A stretch of 50,902 bases of DNA from an uncultured Mycoplasmatota bacterium (GTDB taxonomy: Bacteria; Bacillota_I; Bacilli_A; RF39; UBA660). Location of the stretch: NCBI GenBank assembly GCA_947646095.1, contig CANSFI010000011.1, positions 1-50,902 of the forward strand. Direction: 5' to 3'. A model generated the notes under the pieces. It was not told where the DNA came from and did not search any database. It saw nothing but the letters and a program-made list of their open reading frames with translations. Below, one piece after another: positions 16,560 through 26,225 of this stretch. The position numbers and the translations under genes are program-made. How positions within the stretch are numbered: position 1 is the first letter of the stretch; each line of letters starts with the position of its first letter.

Positions 16560-16835
16560 TGAATTGTTATTATACATCTTAAATTTTGCGTTTTTTCACA
16601 AAATATTTTTTGCGTTCTTATTTAGTCAATATTTTTTTCAACCTTAAAACCTCACTTTAAAATCATGTATAATATTTTAACATAAATATATTAAAAATAA
16701 AAATTATTGAATCAAATTTAATCATTTCAATAATTTTCTTAGATTATATAACATTTTCATTTATAGAATCAAATTATTTTTTTAATCTTTGATAAATTAA
16801 TTATCTATTTTTTGGTCATTTATAATATGTATTTA
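16560..16835. other. AT-rich intergenic stretch, nothing clear
   Basis: Between the RNA candidate and the zinc-ribbon gene there is no supported ORF. A TATAAT near 16670 and a weak ATTTTG/CAAAAT hairpin near 16602 are the only signals seen. Confidence 0.5.
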
Positions 16836-17081
16836 TTATAGTCTGTTATTATCTCTATTTTTCAGTATTTTAAATACCTTTTGTTCTTGATCTGTTAAGT
16901 TATCTTTAAATTCTAATTCTTTTTCTAATATATCTATTTTATAAATTCCAATTTGGTTTGTTAGTTTCTTACAGTTAAAACAATATGATCTTTTTGTACA
17001 AAGGTTTCTATTATTATATTTTGTTATAATGGGTAATACATTACCGCATTTAGGACATATATAATGAATTAAAATTCCCAC
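16836..17081 (-). CDS. Small zinc-ribbon protein, function unknown
   Basis: An 81-residue protein with two Cys pairs (ICPKCGN and, after a basic spacer, YCFNCKK) that probably bind one zinc ion, followed by a charged helical tail (TDQEQKVFKILKNRDN). It is immediately downstream of prfA. A GTG at 17090 would overlap the prfA stop, but AGAGGTG at the prfA end is spaced correctly for the GTG at 17081, so that start is chosen. Tight coupling to prfA hints at a translation-related role; this is inference only. Confidence 0.6.
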   Translation of the reverse strand: MGILIHYICPKCGNVLPIITKYNNRNLCTKRSYCFNCKKLTNQIGIYKIDILEKELEFKDNLTDQEQKVFKILKNRDNNRL

Positions 17082-17082
17082 C

Positions 17083-18147
17083 TTATTCACCTCTTAATTT
17101 TCTAGCCTGATCTTCTGTTATTAAGGCTTCTATAACTTTACCTAAATCACCTTCCATAACTCTATCTAAGGTATTAATTGTAAAACCTATTCTATGATCA
17201 GTAACTCTATTTTGTGGATAATTATATGTTCTTATTTTCTCACTTCTATCTCCAGTTCCAATTTTGCTTTTTCTAACTTCTCCTAATTCTTCTTCTCTTT
17301 GTCTAGTTCTTAAATCAAATAGTCTTGTTTGAAGAATTTTAATGGCTTTTTCTTTATTTTTAATTTGTGAACGTTCAGTTTGTGAATAAACTACTATACC
17401 TGTAGGCATATGAGTAAGTCTTACAGCTGAATCAGTTGTATTAACTCCTTGACCACCACAACCACTACTTCTAGTTATATCAATTCTAACTTCACTCATA
17501 TCAAGTTCAAAATCTACTTCTTCAGCTTCTGGCATTACTAAAACTGTCGCGGTAGATGTATGTACTCTTCCTTGGGTTTCTGTTGATGGAACTCTCTGAA
17601 CTCGATGAGCACCACTCTCATATTTAAGCTTAGAATAAACATTTTCTCCTTTTACTAAAAAACTAACTAATGAATATCCTCCTGCTTCACTACTTTCAGC
17701 TTCCATTTCTTCTATTTTCCAACCTTCATTTTCGGCATATTTAATATACATTCGATATAAATCACCTGCGAATATATTACCTTCATCTCCACCAGCTGCT
17801 CCACGAATTTCTACTATAACATTCTTACCATCATTAGGATCTTTTGGAAGTAATATAATTTCAATGTCTTTTTCCATTTTCTTTCTTTGGTTTTCTAATT
17901 CTTCTAATTCTTCTTTAGCAAATTCACCAAGTTCTAAATCTTTAGATAATTCCTTGGCATCACTTATATCTGCTAATAATTTTTTGTATTCTTGATAAAT
18001 ATTATAGGCATCTCTAAGCATTGCTTGTTCTTTAGTAATTTCTAAAGTTTTTTTAATATTAGATATTATTTCTTGATCCATAAGCTTTTCATTTAACTCA
18101 TTATATTTATCTTCAATTACTTGTAATCTTTCTAACATAGGATTCAC
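17083..18147 (-). CDS. prfA: Peptide chain release factor 1
   Basis: Ends translation at UAA and UAG. The 354 residues show the family order: N-terminal helical domain, GAAGGDEGNIFAGDLYRMY, the codon-reading tripeptide PST (residues 187-189, the RF1 PxT type) in RVQRVPSTETQGR, and GGQ at 231-233 in SSGCGGQGVNTTDSAVR, which triggers peptide release and is methylated by PrmC. The PxT motif separates it from RF2 at 42472-43570, which has SPF. The downstream zinc-ribbon gene overlaps or abuts its stop. Confidence 0.97.
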   Translation of the reverse strand: MNPMLERLQVIEDKYNELNEKLMDQEIISNIKKTLEITKEQAMLRDAYNIYQEYKKLLADISDAKELSKDLELGEFAKEELEELENQRKKMEKDIEIILLPKDPNDGKNVIVEIRGAAGGDEGNIFAGDLYRMYIKYAENEGWKIEEMEAESSEAGGYSLVSFLVKGENVYSKLKYESGAHRVQRVPSTETQGRVHTSTATVLVMPEAEEVDFELDMSEVRIDITRSSGCGGQGVNTTDSAVRLTHMPTGIVVYSQTERSQIKNKEKAIKILQTRLFDLRTRQREEELGEVRKSKIGTGDRSEKIRTYNYPQNRVTDHRIGFTINTLDRVMEGDLGKVIEALITEDQARKLRGE

Positions 18148-18202
18148 CCTTTCAAAACATATAAATTATACTATAATTATATTACAATTTCAATGTTTTA
18201 AT

Positions 18203-18227
18203 CAAAAAAGAAGATTTATATATCTTC
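18203..18227 (-). terminator. Intrinsic terminator after rpoE
   Basis: On the minus strand GAAGAT, loop, ATCTTC, then six T. The first arm contains the last codons of rpoE. Confidence 0.8.
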
Positions 18228-18647
18228 TTCTGGTTCTTCTTCATCTACTATAGCTAAATCATCAATATCATCTTTATCATCTAAATCCTCGTCTATATTG
18301 ATATCGTCAATACTTTCCTCTTCTATTTGCTCTATTACTTCATCTTCATCTGGTTCTTCTTCAATATCTTCTTCATCATCATCAATAACTAAAGGTATTG
18401 AATGATTATCTTTTAAATCCCATTCTGCTGAGTCTAAAAAAACAAATCTTTTATCAGTAGTAAGCGATGTATAAAACTCTCCTATTTTGTTTGTATACTC
18501 TTCATCACTATATTCTAATAAATCACATATAGTTTTAAATATAGTTGGAGTATTCATTGGTTTTTTATTTTCTTTTAAAATCATATCTGTTAAATCAGTA
18601 TATGATAACAATTCTAATTCTTCTTTAGGTATTTTTTTCAATTCCAT
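18216..18647 (-). CDS. rpoE: RNA polymerase delta subunit
   Basis: Firmicute-specific RNA polymerase subunit that speeds recycling and displaces RNA. The 143 residues consist of an N-terminal HARE-HTH domain (about 1-85, SYTDLTDMILKENKKPMNTP) and a disordered, almost purely Asp/Glu tail (about 88-143), the hallmark of delta. Start ATG at 18647 follows AGGAGG. It follows argS on the same strand, the B. subtilis ywiB-argS-rpoE order, and ends in its own terminator. Confidence 0.95.
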   Translation of the reverse strand: MELKKIPKEELELLSYTDLTDMILKENKKPMNTPTIFKTICDLLEYSDEEYTNKIGEFYTSLTTDKRFVFLDSAEWDLKDNHSIPLVIDDDEEDIEEEPDEDEVIEQIEEESIDDINIDEDLDDKDDIDDLAIVDEEEPEEDI

Positions 18648-18743
18648 AAAGTTCCTCCTACATTCATGGTCAGATTTAATTCTACCACATATTTCTACCT
18701 TGTCAAGACTTTTTTATAGTTTATGATATACATTACATATCTA

Positions 18744-20435
18744 TTACATAATTGAAGGTATTTCAATAACTAATAAATTTAGCATTTCTTTAATAACTTT
18801 ATTAGATAGTTCTAAAATATATAACCAATCATTTTTATTAGTTTTATCTTCCATATTACTTATATAATTATTTTGATAAAAAATATTACAAACTACACAT
18901 AAATTATATACATAATCTGCTATATAATGAGGTTTTCTTTCATTGAATGCTGATTCAATAACATTACTAAATTCTATTATTTTTATTCTTAAATCACGGT
19001 CATATTTATTATATATATTATTTGTTAAAGTGTTACTAATTTCTTGACTTTTTAATATTTTATTAAAACGAAGATAGGTATATAAAACATAAGGTCCTGT
19101 TTTTCCTGTAACATCTGAGAATTTATTTAAATCAAATATATAATCTTTCTCACGAGAGTTTTGTAAATCAGCAAATTTTAAAATGGCATTTACTATTTTA
19201 TCAATATCTTCATTACTCATATCTTTGTTAGATTCTTTTTTACTAATAAATAATTCTTTAGCATTTTTAAATAAATTTTCTAATTTAGGAGTTTCTCCAC
19301 TACGTGTTTTATATGGTTTTCCATCACTACCATTAACAGTACCATAACCTAGATGTTCTAAAGAAGAATATGGCATAATATCAGCTTTGTCACTTGCTCT
19401 AAAAACTTGTTCAAAATGAAGTGCTTGTCTATTATCAACTATATATAGAATATGATTAGGATTATAAAGTTTTTTACGACCTAAAATAGTAGCTAAATCT
19501 GTTGAAGCATAAAGGTAGGCTCCATTACTTTTTTGAAATAAAAGAGGTGGTATTTCTTTTTTATCATCTGTTTTAGATACATCTATAATAAGGGCCCCTT
19601 CACTAGTAGTAATTAAATCTTTACTATCAAAGATATTTTTTAATTCATCTAAATATTTATATGCATCACTTTCTCCTAACCACAAATCGAAATTAGCCCC
19701 TAAAAAATCATAGTTTTTTTTAATATCTTTAATGGATACTTCCAATATTTTTTTCCACAATTTATGATATTCTAAATCTCCATCTTGAAGTTTTTTAGTA
19801 ATTTGTGCACATTTATCTTTTATATCTTCATTTTCTTTACATAAAGAACTCATTTCAGGATAAATTTTATCTAAATATTTAATATCTATTTCATTAATAT
19901 CTTTATTATCTCCTAAAATTCCATATATAACTTGACCAATTTGTAATCCATAATCTCCAAGATGTACATCACTTATTGTTTTATGCCCTAAAAATCTAAT
20001 TATTCTAGCTATACTTTCTCCTACTAAAATAGTTCTCATATGACCTACATGAAGTGGTTTTGCGACATTCGCACCACCAAAATCTAAAATAAATGTTTCT
20101 TTTTCTTGTTTAGGTAATAATGCTTTAAAATCACTTTTAAGAATTTTAATATATTTATTAATAATAGTATTACTAACTTTTATATTAATAAATCCAGGTA
20201 ATACAAATGTTACTTCATCAAAATAATCATTAAAATTTTCTAAATCGTTTAAATTTTTTACTATTTTTTCTCCTATTTCGAGTGGACTTTGATGATAAGT
20301 TTTAGCTAAAGTAAAAGCATTGTCACATTGAAAATCACATAAATCTATTCTATTTGATTTAATAACTTTTGCTTTTATATCATATCCCAATTTATTAAAT
20401 ACTTTTGTTAAAACTAATTCTAATTCATTTATCAT
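18744..20435 (-). CDS. argS: Arginyl-tRNA synthetase
   Basis: Class I synthetase charging tRNA-Arg. The 563 residues contain an N-terminal add-1 domain (about 1-110), the HIGH motif as HVGHMRT (in NVAKPLHVGHMRTI), the KMSK equivalent KTRSG in GKPYKTRSGET, and the C-terminal DALR anticodon-binding domain (from about residue 450). Start ATG at 20435 overlaps the ywiB stop by ATGA and follows GGAGG, showing translational coupling. The leader of ywiB has no T-box that I can recognise. Confidence 0.97.
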   Translation of the reverse strand: MINELELVLTKVFNKLGYDIKAKVIKSNRIDLCDFQCDNAFTLAKTYHQSPLEIGEKIVKNLNDLENFNDYFDEVTFVLPGFINIKVSNTIINKYIKILKSDFKALLPKQEKETFILDFGGANVAKPLHVGHMRTILVGESIARIIRFLGHKTISDVHLGDYGLQIGQVIYGILGDNKDINEIDIKYLDKIYPEMSSLCKENEDIKDKCAQITKKLQDGDLEYHKLWKKILEVSIKDIKKNYDFLGANFDLWLGESDAYKYLDELKNIFDSKDLITTSEGALIIDVSKTDDKKEIPPLLFQKSNGAYLYASTDLATILGRKKLYNPNHILYIVDNRQALHFEQVFRASDKADIMPYSSLEHLGYGTVNGSDGKPYKTRSGETPKLENLFKNAKELFISKKESNKDMSNEDIDKIVNAILKFADLQNSREKDYIFDLNKFSDVTGKTGPYVLYTYLRFNKILKSQEISNTLTNNIYNKYDRDLRIKIIEFSNVIESAFNERKPHYIADYVYNLCVVCNIFYQNNYISNMEDKTNKNDWLYILELSNKVIKEMLNLLVIEIPSIM

Positions 20436-20803
20436 TTTATTTCCTCCAATTCTAATATAAATTCAATTACTTGTTTTTCATTATTATCAAAAATCAAAGT
20501 ATATTCTGTTTCTATTTCATTACTTTTAATAAGTAATTTGTTGGTTTCAATATTTAAATTTACTAATCCTATGTTATTTATATTATAATATCCTTTGGTA
20601 ATTTTATCCAAAGATAGATGTAAAGATATCGTATAATCATCACATTTTCTTTCAAGATTTAATTCATTATTATTGATTTCAATTACTGAAGTTATATTAT
20701 TATCTTTATATTTAATTTTATTATCTGTTTTAATACCTATAAACTTACTTTCAAGTATTTGATTATCTGTTTTATTTTTTAATTTAATATTTACTTTTGC
20801 CAT
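20432..20803 (-). CDS. ywiB: DUF1934 (YwiB-like) protein
   Basis: A 123-residue, beta-rich, lipocalin-like small protein of unknown biochemical role. Alternating strands such as YTISLHLSLDKIT, IGLVNLNIETNKLLIKS and TEYTLIFDNNEKQVIEFILEL fit the DUF1934/YwiB family. Position is the main support: it directly precedes argS and overlaps it by 4 bases, as ywiB does in Bacillus. Begins at ATG 20803 after GGTGATTAA. An extended -10 promoter lies about 30 bases upstream. Confidence 0.8.
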   Translation of the reverse strand: MAKVNIKLKNKTDNQILESKFIGIKTDNKIKYKDNNITSVIEINNNELNLERKCDDYTISLHLSLDKITKGYYNINNIGLVNLNIETNKLLIKSNEIETEYTLIFDNNEKQVIEFILELEEIK

Positions 20804-20829
20804 TTAATCACCAAACTCACTTGTATGTA

Positions 20830-20838
20830 ATTATAGCA
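20830..20838 (-). promoter_or_regulatory. Extended -10 promoter for ywiB-argS
   Basis: On the minus strand TGCTATAAT, that is TG-N-TATAAT, 27 bases before the ywiB start codon; the -35 region is a T run. Confidence 0.5.
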
Positions 20839-20865
20839 TATTCAAAAAAAAAAAACATCTACAAA

Positions 20866-20912
20866 ACAGGTAATAAATTACAAATTAATTATTATTTTAA
20901 TTTATTACCTGT
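20866..20912. repeat. Long perfect inverted repeat in the divergent intergenic region
   Basis: ACAGGTAATAAATTA (20866-20880) and its exact complement (20898-20912) are separated by 17 AT-rich bases. Both flanking genes run away from it, so it does not terminate either. The rest of the 372-base gap (20804-21175) is AT-rich and holds the ywiB promoter and the ribosome-binding site of the next gene; nothing else is clear. Confidence 0.7.
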
Positions 20913-21175
20913 GTTTATATAACTTTTTTAATTCTTATATAAATATAATTTTTTTATTTCCAACTTTGGTGTATAAAATAATTATATTTTCAAATGTTGA
21001 TTTTCACTTTTTACACTTATATTCTAAAAAAATAGAATTTAATTTTTGTATAGTTTAAAGTACAAAAAAAAGACTACTTTTTCAGAAATCTTTTTATAAC
21101 TAATTCTTTTTTAACTAAATAGCTTATATTTTAACTTTTTTTTGCAATACTAATTAAAGATGAGGAAGTGTTAAA

Positions 21176-23137
21176 ATGAAAAAGTTTAAGAAATTTATTA
21201 AATTTAGTTTTGGCATGTTATTAATAATTTTTCTAATCTATAGTGGAATTTATTTATATGCTAAGGTAACACCTAAACTATCTATAAATTCAGCTAATAG
21301 TTTTTATTTATACGATTCTAATAATGAATTATATTCTGGAAATAATGATAATTGGATTAATTTAAATGAAATATCTGATCATTTAATTAATGCTACTATA
21401 TCAATAGAAGATAAAAATTTTTATAGTCATCAAGGTTTTGATTTTTTAAGAATTCTGAAAGCTCTTTTTGTTAATATTAAAAATAGAAAAAATCTTCAGG
21501 GAGCATCTACTATTTCACAACAATACGCCAAAAATTTATTTTTAGACTTTGGGAAAACATGGGAAAGAAAAATTGAAGAAGCTTGGCTTACTGTAAGATT
21601 AGAATCTCATTATGATAAAAAAGAAATACTAGAGGGATATTTAAATACTATTAACTATGGTGGTATATTTGGTATTGAAAATGCTTCTAAATACTATTTT
21701 GGAAAAAGTTCTAAAGATTTAACTTTAGCTGAGGCTTCTATGCTTGCTGGAATTCCTAAATCACCTAGTAATTATTCTCCATTAGTAAATGAACAAAAGG
21801 CTAAAGAAAGACAATATTTAATTTTAAAATCAATGGTTAAAAATAAATTTATTAGTCAATCTGATATGAATGAAGCATATGATGAAAAGTTAGAATATAT
21901 AGGTAAAAATGATGATTCAAAATCTTCTACTCTTATGTATTATCAAGATGCTGTAATGGATGAACTTAAAACAATTAAATCAATACCAAGTTCATTTTTA
22001 TCTACAGGCGGACTTAAAATATATACAAATTTGGATATGAATGCCCAACTTTCTATGGAAAAAAATATGAACAAATATTTAGATGAAAATAACTCTATTC
22101 AAATGGCATCAATAATGATTAAACCTGAAAACGGAGAAATTATTGCTTTAACTGGTGGTAGAGATTATTCTAAAAGCCAATTTAATAGAGCTATTAGTGC
22201 TAAAAGACAAATTGGGTCTACTATTAAGCCTTTCTTATATTATGCTGCTTTAGAAAATGGTTTTACACCTTCAACTACTTTTACAAGTTCTAAAACAACT
22301 TTTGCTTTTTCTGAAAATAAAACTTATAGTCCTCAAAACTTTGGAGATACTTATGCTGATAAACCAATAAGTATGGCTGCTGCTTTAGCTTATTCTGATA
22401 ATATATATGCTGTTAAAACACATCTGTTTTTAGGTGAAGAAACACTTGTAAATATGGCTAAAAGAGTAGGCATAGATACTCCTTTAGAACCACTTCCTTC
22501 TCTTGCTTTAGGCAGCCAAGAACTTAATTTAATGGAAATGATTAAAGCTTATTCTACTTTAGCTAATGAAGGATATAAAATAACTCCACATTTAATTAAA
22601 AAGGTAGAAGATATTAATGGTAATATTTTATATGAATTTAAAGAAGTAAATGAAAATGTTTTAAATAAAAGTATTGTTTATGTATTAAATGAAATGTTAA
22701 GTAATTGCTATTCTTCTAATTTTATTGATTATACTTATCCCACATGTATTAATATAGCTGCCAAAGTAAGTAAAAAGTATTCTATTAAAACAGGTAGTAC
22801 TGATACCGATAATTTAGTATTTGGTTATAATAAAGATATTTTAATGGGTATTTGGACTGGTTATGATGATAATAAATTAACTAATGTTAATGATGGTAAT
22901 AATATTAAAAATGTTTGGATAGATACTGTTGAAGAGTATTTAAAAGATAAGGATACTAAATGGTATACTATGCCTAATAATGTTGTTGGATCTTTAGTAA
23001 ATCCTGTCAGTGGTAAATTAACAAATAATAATGATTCTAAAAAAATTATGTTGTATTATATTAAAGGTACAGAACCTAGTATGGATAATCAAGAATTAGA
23101 TAATTTAATTCCAACTATAAAAGAAGATCAAAATTGA
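21176..23137 (+). CDS. Class A penicillin-binding protein (second copy, PbpG-like)
   Basis: Bifunctional glycosyltransferase/transpeptidase of 653 residues. One N-terminal membrane helix (about 10-30), then GT51 with SIEDKNFYSHQGFD (catalytic Glu), GASTISQQYAKNL and LEGYLNTINYGGIFGIENA; the transpeptidase has STIK, SDN and KTGS. Much shorter than ponA in this window and without FN3/Ig tails. It resembles accessory class A PBPs such as PbpG, which in Bacillus has a sporulation-related role; the exact orthology is uncertain. Start ATG at 21176 after GAGGAAG. Ends in an intrinsic terminator overlapping the stop. Confidence 0.9.
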   Translation: MKKFKKFIKFSFGMLLIIFLIYSGIYLYAKVTPKLSINSANSFYLYDSNNELYSGNNDNWINLNEISDHLINATISIEDKNFYSHQGFDFLRILKALFVNIKNRKNLQGASTISQQYAKNLFLDFGKTWERKIEEAWLTVRLESHYDKKEILEGYLNTINYGGIFGIENASKYYFGKSSKDLTLAEASMLAGIPKSPSNYSPLVNEQKAKERQYLILKSMVKNKFISQSDMNEAYDEKLEYIGKNDDSKSSTLMYYQDAVMDELKTIKSIPSSFLSTGGLKIYTNLDMNAQLSMEKNMNKYLDENNSIQMASIMIKPENGEIIALTGGRDYSKSQFNRAISAKRQIGSTIKPFLYYAALENGFTPSTTFTSSKTTFAFSENKTYSPQNFGDTYADKPISMAAALAYSDNIYAVKTHLFLGEETLVNMAKRVGIDTPLEPLPSLALGSQELNLMEMIKAYSTLANEGYKITPHLIKKVEDINGNILYEFKEVNENVLNKSIVYVLNEMLSNCYSSNFIDYTYPTCINIAAKVSKKYSIKTGSTDTDNLVFGYNKDILMGIWTGYDDNKLTNVNDGNNIKNVWIDTVEEYLKDKDTKWYTMPNNVVGSLVNPVSGKLTNNNDSKKIMLYYIKGTEPSMDNQELDNLIPTIKEDQN

Positions 23138-23147
23138 TCCTCTTTTT
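23120..23147 (+). terminator. Intrinsic terminator of the second class A PBP gene
   Basis: AAGA-GATCA, short loop, TGATC-CTCTT, then a T run. It contains the stop codon and faces the convergent gene ending at 23146. Confidence 0.65.
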
Positions 23148-24846
23148 AATATAATTCTGAACCATAAATAATAGAAGAAATCTTATTTATAAAGTTTACA
23201 AGTGTTTCATTTTGCATTATGTTAGTTAAAATTTCATTTACTTCTTCTTCATTGATATCATCTATGTTAACACTATTTAAAGCATTTTCTATAAAATCTA
23301 TCTCTTCTTTTACTGTTCCATTCAAATCTTCTGTTACTTTTATATTAGCAATAGTTTTATTTTTTGTATCTATTTTTATATCTATGTTAGAATTACCTTT
23401 TATATTTTTATCATTTCTTTCAATATTTTGTACAAATTTCCCAGTTATTTTAAATTCATCTTCAATATTTTGAAATACAAAATCAAATGTATTAATGTTA
23501 CTATCATTATTTATTTTAATAATACCTTCTAAATCAAGTGATGGAATTGTGATTATAATTTTTGAATTATTATCATTTTCTTTTTCGTTTAGTAAAGTAA
23601 TGATTTCTTCTTGATTTTTAAAAATTGTAAATTCTTTTTGTTTATTTCCTTTTTGATAAGATAATTTGATATTGGATTGTAATTCATTTATATCTAAAAC
23701 GTACTTAATAGCTTCGTTATTAATTCCTTTAAAATAAATTGAAAAAACTAATTCTATATCTTCAGATTCTAATATAAAATCTTCTATAATTGAATTTATT
23801 TCATCTTTTACTTCTGATTCACTATTTTCACTATACTTAGAAATTATAGATAAAAATTCTTTATCTACCATTAGTTTTTCTAATACAGATATAATAGTTT
23901 TTTCTAAATTTTTATTATTAAGTGTATAATATATTTTTCTAACTTTTTCTTCTTTATTATCTATTTTTATTGTTTCTTTAGTTTCTTTAAAATCTTTTTT
24001 ATCTAATGAAGATAGTAAAGCATTTTTAATAGATTTTGTAAGTTTTTTTAAATCTTCTATAGTTACATTTGGATCTTCAAATAGACTATCTAGTTCTTCA
24101 TATGGAATATTTATATATTTAGAAAATAAATCTTTTAATTCTAAATATAGATTTTTTTCTTTTCCATACATATTTATTTTAATCATATCTTTTTTATCAT
24201 ATTGAATATTAGTTAACAAAGATAATCTTTTATTTTTATAATCTAATCCATACTTATATTTAAAATCCAATTTATTTACTTCCTCTAGTAATGTTTTGGC
24301 TTCTTTACCAATTAATTCTTCATCTATATCAGTTACTGTTAATTTTAAATTACCTGTTTGAATCATACTACTATTTTTAAAATCTTTATATAAATATTCA
24401 TTTAAATTTAAACTATCTGTTAATTCTACATATTCTTTGTTAATAGCTCTTAAAAAAAGATTTTTAGAATTATTAAATATAGAATATAAACTAATAATTG
24501 TAATAATTATTAATGTAATTATACCTAATATAATAAATATTTTTGTTTTTTTATTTTGTTTTTCTTTAGTATTTGATAATTGATTATAATTTTTTTCTAT
24601 TTGATTTTGGTCTATAAAAGTTGAGGGAAGTATTTCTCTATTTTCAATATTATCTGTTTTTGAATTTATTACACTTTCTTCTACTTGAAATTCACTTACA
24701 ATATTCTGATTTTCTTCAATTAAATTTGATTTTTCATTAGTTTCAATAACTATTCTTTCAGAATTATTTTCTATTTTTTCTTCCTGAGATTCAACTTTTT
24801 GATCATTTAAACCTTGTTCAAATAAATCTTTCTTTTCTTCATTCAT
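23146..24846 (-). CDS. Single-pass membrane protein of unknown function
   Basis: A 566-residue protein. The first ~98 residues are Glu/Asn-rich and probably disordered in the cytoplasm, with KKTK just before one membrane helix (about residues 103-125, IFIILGIITLIIITII), then ~440 outer residues made mostly of beta-strand-like segments (for instance KLDFKYKYGLDYKNKRLSLL). No catalytic motif is seen. The overall plan recalls large secreted DUF6583-type proteins of gut Firmicutes, a weak impression. Start ATG at 24846 follows AGGAGG. No obvious operon partner: the kinase gene upstream is 93 bases away on the same strand. Confidence 0.6.
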   Translation of the reverse strand: MNEEKKDLFEQGLNDQKVESQEEKIENNSERIVIETNEKSNLIEENQNIVSEFQVEESVINSKTDNIENREILPSTFIDQNQIEKNYNQLSNTKEKQNKKTKIFIILGIITLIIITIISLYSIFNNSKNLFLRAINKEYVELTDSLNLNEYLYKDFKNSSMIQTGNLKLTVTDIDEELIGKEAKTLLEEVNKLDFKYKYGLDYKNKRLSLLTNIQYDKKDMIKINMYGKEKNLYLELKDLFSKYINIPYEELDSLFEDPNVTIEDLKKLTKSIKNALLSSLDKKDFKETKETIKIDNKEEKVRKIYYTLNNKNLEKTIISVLEKLMVDKEFLSIISKYSENSESEVKDEINSIIEDFILESEDIELVFSIYFKGINNEAIKYVLDINELQSNIKLSYQKGNKQKEFTIFKNQEEIITLLNEKENDNNSKIIITIPSLDLEGIIKINNDSNINTFDFVFQNIEDEFKITGKFVQNIERNDKNIKGNSNIDIKIDTKNKTIANIKVTEDLNGTVKEEIDFIENALNSVNIDDINEEEVNEILTNIMQNETLVNFINKISSIIYGSELY

Positions 24847-24939
24847 AATAAAATCCTCCTACAATAATATTATAACATTATATAATTTATTATCCAATAA
24901 ATATATTAAGTTAAAGCACTTATAATAGATTTTTAATAA

Positions 24940-26214
24940 TTAATCATTATTTAAATCAATAAAAAGGGATTGAACAAATACATTACTTATAATTTCTGTT
25001 TCGTTTTTTATTATCTTATTTTTTTTAATAATATCTTCTACTAATAATAATCCATATCCATGTCCTTTTCCTTTAGTAGTAGTTCCAACTATATTTTTAG
25101 TTAAATCAATTGTCCCTTCAAATTCATTAGCAATCACTATTAATAATTGATTTTTTTCATTTTTAAAAATATTAATTTTAATTTCTTTATCAGGTAACTT
25201 TTCTACTGCTTCTTTAGCGTTATCAATAAAAACTCCAAGTATTTTTGAAATGGCAATTAATTGTTTATTATTAAATTGGTCTTCATTAATTTTTTTTACT
25301 TTTTTTCCAACTTCTAATTTTAAATCGACATTACTATTTTTAAATTCTAAATATTTATAATATAAAAAACCTCTAATCATGGTAATTGGTATATTAGAAA
25401 CTTCTTTTAAAAATGATTGGTCTATATTATTATTTTCTTCTAATAATGAATCTATATAATCAGATACTTTTTTATCTTTAACTAAAGTTTTAACCATTAA
25501 AAGTTGATTAATGTTTTCATGATTAGAAATTCTTTGTTGTTCTAAAAGATAATCATAGTTTTTTACTTTATTCAGTAGTTGTTTATAACTATCATTAAGT
25601 CTTTCGTAATTGTTTTGTTCTAATAATAAATTAATAAAAATAGTTAAAAATAAAATATTAGATATATAAAAAAATATAACTAAATAAATATGATTAATAT
25701 CTTGATTAATATACAAAAAATTAACTATAGACAGCATAAATAGAAAAAACGCTAAGACAATTATTTTTTTAGGTCTTTTATCTATTAAATAATTTCTTAA
25801 CTTTTTTACAACAGATAGTTTAATTAAATAATAAATTATTATTAATATTACTATATTAAATAGAAATGGTATATTTAAAGGTAAATTGATTTTTATAAAA
25901 GATAACATTAATACTAAAACACATTCTATAATAATTGATAGTAAAAAAATTAATAAAACACTAATGAATGAATCTATTATTGATTTATTAAATATTATAG
26001 TGGTTGTCACCATTAAAGATAAAATAAAAACTTGAGGTTTAAAAAAATGAATAGGTATAAAGTTTAATATAAATAATACGATAGATAAAATAACAATGCC
26101 AATATAGATTTTTAAACCATTCCAATTAATATTTACTTGTAGTAATTTAGATGATATAAATAAATATCCAAAAGACATTATAAATACTAAAATTATATCA
26201 AAAATATCTAGCAT
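24940..26214 (-). CDS. AgrC-like sensor histidine kinase (GHKL)
   Basis: A 424-residue membrane kinase. About six hydrophobic helices fill residues 1-200, followed by a coiled coil and a His-containing dimerisation helix (ISNHENINQLLMVK), then a GHKL ATPase domain with N-box VFIDNAKEAVE and G-box GKGHGYGLLLVEDI. This architecture matches AgrC/quorum-sensing kinases of HPK10. The start follows AGGAGG. It is 11 bases downstream of its regulator gene, so the two form a two-component pair. No AgrB or AgrD-like gene lies nearby, so the ligand is unknown. Confidence 0.88.
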   Translation of the reverse strand: MLDIFDIILVFIMSFGYLFISSKLLQVNINWNGLKIYIGIVILSIVLFILNFIPIHFFKPQVFILSLMVTTTIIFNKSIIDSFISVLLIFLLSIIIECVLVLMLSFIKINLPLNIPFLFNIVILIIIYYLIKLSVVKKLRNYLIDKRPKKIIVLAFFLFMLSIVNFLYINQDINHIYLVIFFYISNILFLTIFINLLLEQNNYERLNDSYKQLLNKVKNYDYLLEQQRISNHENINQLLMVKTLVKDKKVSDYIDSLLEENNNIDQSFLKEVSNIPITMIRGFLYYKYLEFKNSNVDLKLEVGKKVKKINEDQFNNKQLIAISKILGVFIDNAKEAVEKLPDKEIKINIFKNEKNQLLIVIANEFEGTIDLTKNIVGTTTKGKGHGYGLLLVEDIIKKNKIIKNETEIISNVFVQSLFIDLNND

Positions 26215-26225
26215 ACTACTTCCTC

